From Candidatus Beckwithbacteria bacterium (GTDB lineage: Bacteria > Patescibacteriota > Microgenomatia > UBA1400 > CG1-02-47-37), in contig JAUYJQ010000056.1 in assembly GCA_030699295.1 (NCBI GenBank), forward strand, positions 1-8,212: a DNA stretch of 8,212 nucleotides, given 5' to 3'. Position numbers and translations under genes: made by a program. Below the pieces are notes generated by a model. The model was not told the DNA's origin and searched no databases. It saw only the letters and a list, made by a program, of their open reading frames with translations. Positions 1 to 5,228 of this stretch are shown here, one piece after another (the first letter of the stretch is position 1; the number at the start of each line of letters is the position of its first letter).

Positions 1-240
1 TTGGATTGATATATTAATAAAACCGGCTCCGGCGACTTCAATGGCTGAAGAGATTTTTTTAAGACTTTCTTCGTCTTTTAATTGGGCACAAATTTGCTTG
101 GCTTTGCCGGTAATTATGCCCACATTTGTCGAGTAATCTCCCCAGCTCATGTTTTCCGGGTGTTCGACGGAAAATTTAACCGGTTTTATTTTAAGTTCTT
201 TTAAAACTTTTTTAATGGCGGTGGCAATAATCTGTTTCAT
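1..240 (-). CDS. argS: Arginyl-tRNA synthetase, N-terminal part (runs off left edge)
   Basis: The first 80 codons read from an ATG at 240 leftwards off the window. Class I ArgRS charges tRNA-Arg with arginine in the cytoplasm. The visible part is the ArgRS-specific N-terminal additional domain, which contacts the tRNA D-loop. It shows the family's usual signatures: a Pro then Trp-Gly-Asp-Tyr-Ser-Thr-Asn stretch (residues 28-39, matching the family 'P...GDYSTN') and the closing GAGFINI (about residues 70-76, matching 'GPGFIN'). The catalytic HIGH motif would lie just outside the window. No strong Shine-Dalgarno sequence precedes the ATG. The gene starts 51 bases after the NYN gene ends, on the same strand, so it may be the last gene of the T-box-led unit. 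I see no convincing minus-strand promoter in the gap. Identification rests on these motifs in the fragment and is fairly secure. Confidence 0.88.
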   Translation of the reverse strand, partial: MKQIIATAIKKVLKELKIKPVKFSVEHPENMSWGDYSTNVGIITGKAKQICAQLKDEESLKKISSAIEVAGAGFINISIQ

Positions 241-241
241 C

Positions 242-269
242 TTGACTTTTTTTGGTTATTTGCTATAAT
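242..269 (+). promoter_or_regulatory. Sigma-70 type promoter on the plus strand
   Basis: TTGACT (242-247) and a perfect TATAAT (264-269) are separated by 16 bases on the plus strand, opposite to every gene in the window. The start of transcription would be near 276. It lies in the argS-NYN intergenic gap and points into the 3' end of the NYN gene, directly at a hairpin with a T-run. The motifs are seen directly; activity is inferred. Confidence 0.6.
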
Positions 270-275
270 AATGTT

Positions 276-337
276 TATCACGATGAGAGGACTACCAAAG
301 GCGGACCTTGCTCCCCGCGGGAATGCCTCTCTTTTTA
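276..337 (+). ncRNA. Candidate small RNA, antisense to the NYN gene 3' end
   Basis: About 60 bases between a plus-strand promoter and a T-run. The ends pair as GAGAGG (285-290) with CCTCTC (326-331), followed at once by TTTTT (332-336), as in an intrinsic terminator. Inside, AAGG (298-301) pairs with CCTT (306-309) around the tetraloop CGGA. Partial pairing of ACTACC (291-296) with the GGGAAT segment (319-324) could extend the outer stem. From about 292 on, the RNA is complementary to the last 15 codons and stop of the NYN gene. A 21-codon frame from ATG 283 exists, but it has no Shine-Dalgarno sequence and its stop (346-348) lies beyond the T-run, so it is probably not translated. I do not recognise an RNA family. 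It could be an antisense regulator or an independent RNA. The 5' and 3' ends are estimates. Confidence 0.45.
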
Positions 338-837
338 TTAACTCTTAGTTTTTGTTTGAGCGGCGAAATAACAACAATATATTGGTTAAATTTTTTCAGC
401 AAAGAGGAATATCTTTGGTTGGGTGCGATAATTTTTAGCAGTTTGTTTTTACTTTCTAGGTATTCCGCCAGACAATGAAAGTCACCGTCACCAGAAACAA
501 TAATTGCTTTATTATAGTTGTTGAATTCAATCATCGCGTGTAAAACCAATTCCGCATCCACATTACCCTTAACCCTAACTTGATTTTTACCCTCCTTAAT
601 CTCAAGAGTTGGCTTAAAAATGCAGATATACCCGACATTTTGCAGGTAGGTGTATAAACCTTGGTTACCATGGATATAACCGATAAAAAGATAGGTTTTC
701 TTAACATGGTATTTTGTTATTAAATATTGTCGAAATTTGCCAAAGTCCAGTTGCCAACCCTGAGACCTGACTCCCAAATTCAGGTTCTGGCTGTCAATAA
801 AAGCATGGTTGTTTTGTGGCTTTATTTCTTTCATCAT
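292..837 (-). CDS. NYN domain (LabA/DUF88-like) putative ribonuclease
   Basis: A 181-residue protein of the PIN-like NYN fold, whose members are typically metal-dependent ribonucleases or RNA-binding proteins. Strand 1 ends in FIDSQNL with acidic D15. The KGNVDAELVL stretch carries D94. IIVSGDGDF carries D117 and D119 (about residues 112-120). These match the acidic cluster expected for metal binding, so the active site looks intact. Residues 160-181 form a basic tail (KQKLRVNKKR) that may bind RNA. There is no signal peptide or membrane segment. The ATG at 837 overlaps the M20 stop codon (ATGA), implying translational coupling and one mRNA with the ATP-grasp and M20 genes. A second ATG follows immediately at 834. 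Its last codons are covered by the antisense RNA candidate. The substrate cannot be told from sequence. Confidence 0.85.
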   Translation of the reverse strand: MMKEIKPQNNHAFIDSQNLNLGVRSQGWQLDFGKFRQYLITKYHVKKTYLFIGYIHGNQGLYTYLQNVGYICIFKPTLEIKEGKNQVRVKGNVDAELVLHAMIEFNNYNKAIIVSGDGDFHCLAEYLESKNKLLKIIAPNQRYSSLLKKFNQYIVVISPLKQKLRVNKKRGIPAGSKVRLW

Positions 838-1946
838 TTCATTTTACCCCATTTTTGGATTAAGGTGGCATAGATTTTGACTGCCTGATCTATCTTATTC
901 AGAAAACACCACTCGTTAGGCCGATGCGCCTGATTTTCCTCGCCGGGACCGAAAATTACTGCCGGGATTTTAGCTTTAGTAAAAAAACACTGGTCGGTTG
1001 AGCCGGAAGAAGTCTTTAATTTTAATTCTGGCTTAACCCGCAATAAGGCTTTAATAATCGCCTCATTTTTATCAGTTAAGCCAAACGGCGCCGGCGGATA
1101 ACATAAACTGATTTCCACAGGAAAAGATTTTAGAAATTCTTTGATTTCCGGAATGACTTTTTCGTGCAGTGACGGCGTTGTCCGAACATCTAGAGTTGCC
1201 TGACAAGAATCGCTGAATTTATTCGGAGTATTCGGCTCCCCCGCAATAATACTGGTGCCAATGCCTATCGTCGGCCAGCCCAAAATCGGATCTGGATATT
1301 TTTTCGACCAGATTTTAGCTAACTGCTCCAGTTTCAATAAAATCCGGCTCATTACTAAAACCGCGTTAACTTTAATCTCTTCCGGTTCCGACCCGTGGCC
1401 GGAATCGCCTTTGACCGTCAATTTAATAAACACATTGCCTTTGTGGCCTATCTCAACTGATTTTAAACTGGTTGGCTCTACCAAAACTGCCGCTAATTTT
1501 TTGTATTTCAAACTATTATTTTCCATAAACCAATGTATCATTTTTTTAGTCCCTGACCCGTCAACTTCCTCATTAACCACAAACATCAGCCAAATATCAC
1601 TTTCTGGCTGATTGGTTACCAATTTTTCTGCCAATAATAACAAACTGGCGACTCCGGCTTTTTCATCGCTGGCACCAAGGCCAATAATTTTATTTTTATT
1701 TATCATTCCAGCCCATGGGTCAAATTGCCATAATTTATTCTCACCGGCAGTAACCGTGTCTACGTGAGCATTAAAAATCAAAGCCCTAGTATTATTCTTG
1801 CCTTTAATTTTGACCCACAAATTCCCCTGCTGCCACGCCGGCTTTAAGCCAAGTTTAAGTAAATAATTAAAGATAAATTTCTGGATTGCCGGCTCACTGC
1901 CGGAAATAGATTTAATCTGGATTAGTTTTTGAATTAAGTTAGTCAT
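834..1946 (-). CDS. M20 family metallopeptidase (ArgE/DapE-like)
   Basis: A di-zinc amidohydrolase of the M20/M25/M40 family, which hydrolyses amide bonds in small peptides or N-acyl amino acids in the cytoplasm. From the ATG at 1946 it has 370 residues, usual for the family. Ligand motifs are in order: FNAHVDT (H61, D63), GLGASDEKAG (D94, bridging), NEEVDGSGT (E126 general base, E127), VEPTS (E157) and GPGEENQAHRP (H341). The inserted dimerisation domain starts near IGHKGNV (residues 167-172) and includes GDSGHGSEP. All catalytic residues are present. An upstream in-frame TTG at 1958 would add four residues and overlap the ATP-grasp gene; I prefer ATG 1946, 4 bases after that gene's TGA. ArgE, DapE or dipeptidase specificity cannot be assigned. 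No arg or dap genes are nearby, so a role linked to the ATP-grasp neighbour is more likely. Confidence 0.88.
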   Translation of the reverse strand: MTNLIQKLIQIKSISGSEPAIQKFIFNYLLKLGLKPAWQQGNLWVKIKGKNNTRALIFNAHVDTVTAGENKLWQFDPWAGMINKNKIIGLGASDEKAGVASLLLLAEKLVTNQPESDIWLMFVVNEEVDGSGTKKMIHWFMENNSLKYKKLAAVLVEPTSLKSVEIGHKGNVFIKLTVKGDSGHGSEPEEIKVNAVLVMSRILLKLEQLAKIWSKKYPDPILGWPTIGIGTSIIAGEPNTPNKFSDSCQATLDVRTTPSLHEKVIPEIKEFLKSFPVEISLCYPPAPFGLTDKNEAIIKALLRVKPELKLKTSSGSTDQCFFTKAKIPAVIFGPGEENQAHRPNEWCFLNKIDQAVKIYATLIQKWGKMK

Positions 1947-1950
1947 AAAC

Positions 1951-3342
1951 TCAACCAAAAGTTGCTAAAGTTACAACGCTGTCAGTAGCACCGTGGACCC
2001 GAATATTTTTTCTTAAAGTTACATCAACGTCACCTACTTCAACTCTTCCTTGATTGTCGATAAAAACTGTAGAACAAATTCTGGCACTAAAACCATCTTT
2101 CTGCCTAATACCGCTTCCTGAAGGATTTAGATATTTCACTTTAAAATTAGCGTGAGGCAGTTCCGGCTGGACAAAGTAATTGTCAAAGTCCAATTCAACA
2201 TTGGCTCCAGCTCTTCTGTGTTTATCTACCTCTCCAAACTGCAAAGGATATGGCTGATCAGATTTGAAAGACTGCAGTTTTTGGTCAACAAAATCCTGCC
2301 ACTCGTTCGGGCTCATCTCTGAAGAAAATACCAACCCGGAACAATCAGTGCCAAATAATGGTTTGGCCACCCAAGTATTATCTGACCAATTTACATTGGG
2401 TTGATTGTGTTTATCCAAAGCACAACTCCAGGGAAATAATAATTCGGCGTCAGGGAAAAATTGGCTGTACTGCGGCTCAAACATGACAGTTGTAATCAGT
2501 TTTGTCTGTAACCATGATGGCTCGGGGAATAACTCCACCTTACCATCAGCCCATGCTTTTAAAATCGCTTCACCTTTTCCAAAAGTCGTCGCCTCGTCAG
2601 CATAGGCGGTAGGTGGGAAAAACGGATATAAAACATCATAATCATTAATATTCAAAGCGGCGACTGATTCAACCTGAATGTCTAACCCCAATTGCCGGCA
2701 ATAATGACAGAAAAGTTGAAAATCTTTCCATAAAAAATCTAAACCGTAGACTTCTGCCGCCGGCAGCACAATCGCGATTTTCGCTTGATCGCCAAAACTT
2801 TCTTTAAAAGTTTTGACAGCAGCTAAATCTATACCTCCAAATGGAGTGGATAAACCATCTTTTCCGGCAACTAACCGGTAGAGATTACTCATTGCAATAA
2901 TTTGCCCCTGGCCGGATGACCATCCCTCTGCTTCCGTGGCTAATAACTGACCATTAGGCATTAAGATATCATCAAACCGAACAATGGTTGCCCCATGAGG
3001 TTTTTCCCGGTAAGGCAAACCCCACAATTTTGGTGGTGGTCCGCCGTATTTATCGTTAAGAATTTGCTCGGCAATCGGCAGATAAACACCTAACAATCCG
3101 GACCGGTAATTAATTTGCTCGGCAATATCTCCCGAAAAATGGCAGGTACCCGGACTAACCAACCAAGACCGCTGATCAAAACCAAAACCGGCCTCACTTA
3201 ACCGGGATTTTATTTCCAAAGCAATGGCTAAATCATGTTTAGATTCAGTCAATTCCGCCACGGCATACTGCTCCAATGCCATTACTCCGCTACCGATTGG
3301 CGGTTTATATTTAACCATTTCTATTGTTTCGGTCATTGCCAT
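1951..3342 (-). CDS. ATP-grasp protein, glutathionylspermidine synthase-like
   Basis: 463 residues with no signal peptide or membrane segment. The C-terminal half is laid out like the ATP-grasp module of the glutathionylspermidine synthase family: FPEPSWLQTK (272-281), FFPDAELLFP (295-304), then WVAKPLFGTDCSGLVF (324-339) as the Lys-containing nucleotide-binding strand and loop, and RICSTVF with GDVDVTLRKN (421-446) near the end, likely with metal and phosphate contacts. Such enzymes join a carboxylate to an amine through an acyl phosphate. Residues 1-230 resemble nothing I can name. The gene is controlled by the T-box just upstream; its ATG follows the terminator T-run by two bases. Ribosome binding would rely on AAAGGGG in the terminator arm, 8 bases before ATG 3342. 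In-frame ATGs at 3336 and 3318 are alternatives, the last without a Shine-Dalgarno sequence. ATP-grasp membership is likely; the substrate is unknown. Confidence 0.7.
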   Translation of the reverse strand: MAMTETIEMVKYKPPIGSGVMALEQYAVAELTESKHDLAIALEIKSRLSEAGFGFDQRSWLVSPGTCHFSGDIAEQINYRSGLLGVYLPIAEQILNDKYGGPPPKLWGLPYREKPHGATIVRFDDILMPNGQLLATEAEGWSSGQGQIIAMSNLYRLVAGKDGLSTPFGGIDLAAVKTFKESFGDQAKIAIVLPAAEVYGLDFLWKDFQLFCHYCRQLGLDIQVESVAALNINDYDVLYPFFPPTAYADEATTFGKGEAILKAWADGKVELFPEPSWLQTKLITTVMFEPQYSQFFPDAELLFPWSCALDKHNQPNVNWSDNTWVAKPLFGTDCSGLVFSSEMSPNEWQDFVDQKLQSFKSDQPYPLQFGEVDKHRRAGANVELDFDNYFVQPELPHANFKVKYLNPSGSGIRQKDGFSARICSTVFIDNQGRVEVGDVDVTLRKNIRVHGATDSVVTLATFG

Positions 3343-3344
3343 AC

Positions 3345-3388
3345 AAAAAGCCCCTTTGGCTACTAAACTAATTAGTAATCAAAGGGGC
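3345..3388 (-). terminator. T-box regulated intrinsic terminator, also carrying the ribosome binding site
   Basis: Read on the minus strand, GCCCCTTTG (3388-3380) pairs perfectly over 9 bp with CAAAGGGGC (3358-3350), with an inner TACTA/TAGTA helix, followed by five T's (3349-3345). Its 5' arm shares bases 3383-3388 with the antiterminator's 3' arm, so the two structures exclude each other. The 3' arm contains AAAGGGG, the only Shine-Dalgarno-like sequence before ATG 3342. Confidence 0.9.
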
Positions 3389-3565
3389 CTCTCGATTTAG
3401 GAAAGACGGTACCACCCTATTTTGATCTCAAGCGCTCGGTTTGTCCGACTTTCATCGAGACTGACACGCTTTAGAGTTGTCACGGACTCACCCGTCCCGA
3501 ATTTTGTCGGAAAGCATTACCGGATCGCGACTCCGATGTGCTTTTAATTAACTTTTCAAACTAAC
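3345..3565 (-). promoter_or_regulatory. T-box riboswitch leader (short Stem I type)
   Basis: A tRNA-sensing leader: uncharged tRNA stabilises an antiterminator and lets transcription proceed. The hallmark AGGGTGGTACCG is at 3418-3407. The antiterminator is complete: AGGG (3418-3415) with CCCT (3386-3383), the 7-base TGGTACC bulge (3414-3408), then GTCTTTC (3407-3401) with GAGAGGC (3393-3387), loop CTAAATC. The variable T in TGGT calls for a tRNA with discriminator base A. Upstream is a likely Stem III, ACGG/CCGT (3495-3492 with 3485-3482). The likely Stem I is only 34 bases: AAAGCA/TGCTTT (3544-3539 with 3516-3511), internal loops CAT and GTAA, CGGA/TCCG and a 7-base loop (3531-3525). The distal tRNA-elbow platform of classical Stem I appears absent. 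The codon read is not certain; GTA (Val) in the 3' internal loop fits the discriminator rule. The antiterminator is secure; the Stem I model is inferred. Confidence 0.9.
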
Positions 3566-3589
3566 AAATTAGTATAACACCCGTGTCAA
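3561..3589 (-). promoter_or_regulatory. Promoter of the T-box/ATP-grasp unit
   Basis: On the minus strand TTGACA (3589-3584) is a perfect -35 box, paired at 17 bases with a weak -10, TGTTAG (3566-3561). Alternatively TGTTATACT (3579-3571) forms an extended -10 that needs no -35. Either would start transcription 10-25 bases before the proposed Stem I. The promoter lies just beyond the PaaX-like stop codon, separating the com cluster from the T-box unit. Confidence 0.6.
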
Positions 3590-3596
3590 GCCCGGT

Positions 3597-4337
3597 TTAT
3601 CCTTTGACCACGCCGGCGCCCAGCAGAAACTTGAGGCACTTGGCTGCCGGCCAATCAGCCGGCAATAACTCTTGGGGTAATAACGGCTCGGTTAAAATTA
3701 TCTGCAGATATTCCTGGTGGATTTTTTTCAGCCAGTCTTCCCTTTTCTTGACTTCTTTAATCCCAAACCGGGTGGTCAAACGCTCGATTAAGTGCCGGTA
3801 ACTAGCAGCCAGTGACGCTAGACTCCAAACTTTGGCAGCCAAATTCTTGGGATTCCCTAAATGCTTTTGTTTGGCCTCCAGGATTATAACCGAGCCGGGC
3901 AAACCCTTAGCCTGGAGCCAGTCCAAAAACGGCTGGCTTAGTTCATGGGGTGAGATATAACTGCTGTCCTGGAGGCGGCCGAAGCCCATTTTTTTAAGCG
4001 CCCGGCGCAGAGCATCGCGCTGTTTGCGTTTACTTTCGGGAATGTCAAAAATGACAATCCGCCAAAAACCATCCCAGGTTTTGCCTTGAAGCTGTAACAC
4101 CGGGAAATTCTTTAAGAGTAACTCCCTGCCGGAGGCGGTCAAACGCAACTGGACCTGGCCGTCGATAATCAGCTGCTGAATCTGGCCAATCCTAATTAAG
4201 CGGTGCAGCAGATCGCGGTATTTGCGCCGGGAATAACCTACCGGCGTCCAGGCAAATAACTTGGCCGCCGGATAGGCCCGGCTGCCGCTGCTTATTTCTA
4301 AACCCCAAAGCAGTCGATCTCTGATTCTTAGTCTCAT
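3597..4337 (-). CDS. PaaX-like protein with Cas2-like central domain
   Basis: A 246-residue protein with three parts. Residues 1-75 form a winged-helix-like DNA-binding region (YSRRKYRDLLHRLIRIGQI, then a 'QLRLTASGREL' wing). Residues about 90-155 resemble the ferredoxin-fold Cas2-like domain of PaaX (WRIVIFDIPESKRKQRDALRRALKKMGF, QDSSYISP). The C-terminal region ends with the PaaX-type LLPQELLPADWP (about 219-230). PaaX itself represses phenylacetate catabolism in Proteobacteria; no such genes occur here, so only the architecture is transferred. Automated annotation might label it Cas2, but there are no cas genes or CRISPR repeats. It follows the comEC metallo-beta-lactamase gene by 18 bases on the same strand, so it is probably co-transcribed and may regulate the com cluster. 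The ATG at 4337 has only a weak AAGAAG in front. Confidence 0.78.
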   Translation of the reverse strand: MRLRIRDRLLWGLEISSGSRAYPAAKLFAWTPVGYSRRKYRDLLHRLIRIGQIQQLIIDGQVQLRLTASGRELLLKNFPVLQLQGKTWDGFWRIVIFDIPESKRKQRDALRRALKKMGFGRLQDSSYISPHELSQPFLDWLQAKGLPGSVIILEAKQKHLGNPKNLAAKVWSLASLAASYRHLIERLTTRFGIKEVKKREDWLKKIHQEYLQIILTEPLLPQELLPADWPAAKCLKFLLGAGVVKG

Positions 4338-4355
4338 CTTCTTAATAATACACCA

Positions 4356-5228
4356 TTAGTTTAACCACCAGTTACGGCCGTCGGAAACCACCACCACGTC
4401 GCCATCCTGGTCGGTGCGCTTGACGGCCGCCCGGATTTGCTGCAAGCGATTAAGCGTTTCTATCGTCGGGTGGCCAAAATGGTTTTTACCGACCTCAATG
4501 ATGGCTAGTTCGGGCTTGATTGCCTCAAGAAAGGCCAGGCTGCTTGAATACTTGCTGCCGTGATGGGCCACTTTGAGTACTTCCACTTCAGGTAGAGTAC
4601 CTGAAGTGATTAGCTTTTGCTCGATTTTGGTGTCAATATCTCCGGTGAGGAGCCAATCAAAGTCGCCGAAACTGCCCTCGATTACCTGAGAAAGTTGATT
4701 GAGCGAGGTTTTGGCTCCCAAGACTTGGGCTTCACCGGTCCAGGCTAAGGTTTCCTTCCCGGGCCGCTCCGGCCACAGCCAAGTAAGTTTGACCGGGCCG
4801 ATACTGACCGAATCACCCCGGACCAGCTCCCTGGTCTTGATTCCCTGCCGGCTGATCTCTTGAGCCAACTGCCGGTATTCAGCCGTATCGTTGACTTCAT
4901 TGACGGCCGCCAGCTGTTTAATTTGATAACGCTTGGCCACCTCGATTAAACCGGTAATATGGTCGGCCTCGGCATGCGAGGCAATCACCAATTCCAAGCT
5001 CCGGTCCCAAACCGGCAGGTGTTTACCCAAACAGCTCAAGACTTGATTATTCGGCCCGCCGTCGATCAATACCTGCTGATCACGATAGATGATTAAAGCC
5101 GCATCACCCTGGCCGACACTGCAAAATACCAGCTTTAAGTTGGCTTGAGGCCACTGCTGCCACAGTACCAACACCAGCACGATCAGGCCCAAGAGCAATA
5201 AGTTAATTTGTTTTGCGGGTAACCACAT
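4356..5228 (-). CDS. comEC: ComEC metallo-beta-lactamase domain protein
   Basis: A 290-residue equivalent of the C-terminal part of ComEC, encoded separately. Residues about 9-24 form a membrane anchor. The metallo-beta-lactamase fold follows: SVGQGDAALI (37-46), VLIDGGPN (53-60), SHAEADHITG (84-93) with H85, D89 and H90, LLTGDID (193-199) with D197, and AHHGSKYSS (221-229) with H222 and H223. These metal ligands are intact, though the usual Asp of 'DVGQGD' is Ser37 and the usual second Asp of 'HPDADH' is Glu87. In ComEC this domain is proposed to degrade the non-transported DNA strand at the outer membrane face. The start ATG at 5228 overlaps the end of the membrane-half gene by 26 bases in the +1 frame, with no clear Shine-Dalgarno sequence, which suggests translational coupling. 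A strong hairpin lies at 4584-4608. A free-standing MBL hydrolase is possible but less likely. Confidence 0.9.
   Translation of the reverse strand: MWLPAKQINLLLLGLIVLVLVLWQQWPQANLKLVFCSVGQGDAALIIYRDQQVLIDGGPNNQVLSCLGKHLPVWDRSLELVIASHAEADHITGLIEVAKRYQIKQLAAVNEVNDTAEYRQLAQEISRQGIKTRELVRGDSVSIGPVKLTWLWPERPGKETLAWTGEAQVLGAKTSLNQLSQVIEGSFGDFDWLLTGDIDTKIEQKLITSGTLPEVEVLKVAHHGSKYSSSLAFLEAIKPELAIIEVGKNHFGHPTIETLNRLQQIRAAVKRTDQDGDVVVVSDGRNWWLN
4584..4608. repeat. 11-bp palindrome inside the comEC MBL gene
   Basis: CACTTCAGGTA (4584-4594) and TACCTGAAGTG (4598-4608) are perfect inverted repeats around a 3-base spacer. The segment is translated in frame (around residues 207-216, between the LLTGDID and AHHGS motifs) and does not break the domain. 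No second copy is seen in this window and the role is unknown. Confidence 0.75.

Noticed and set aside
241..291. Minus-strand promoter for argS (TATTAT-like box)
   Set aside because: No -35 at suitable spacing; the clear promoter match in this gap is on the plus strand.
283..348. 21-codon open frame on the plus strand within the small RNA candidate
   Set aside because: No Shine-Dalgarno sequence, and its stop lies beyond the predicted terminator T-run; it is antisense to NYN codons.
1255..1611. 118-codon plus-strand open frame opposite the M20 gene
   Set aside because: A shadow of the M20 gene, which has all its catalytic motifs; no promoter or ribosome binding site, and no recognisable protein.
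3318..3342. ATG 3318 as the start of the ATP-grasp gene
   Set aside because: It has no Shine-Dalgarno sequence, whereas ATG 3342 has AAAGGGG 8 bases upstream; kept as an alternative only.
3583..3801. 72-codon plus-strand open frame opposite the PaaX-like gene
   Set aside because: Lies over the end of a well-supported gene on the other strand and has no domain features.
3597..4337. Cas2 of a CRISPR system
   Set aside because: Only the central domain is Cas2-like; the winged-helix and the LLPQELLP tail fit PaaX, and there are no CRISPR repeats or other cas genes in the window.
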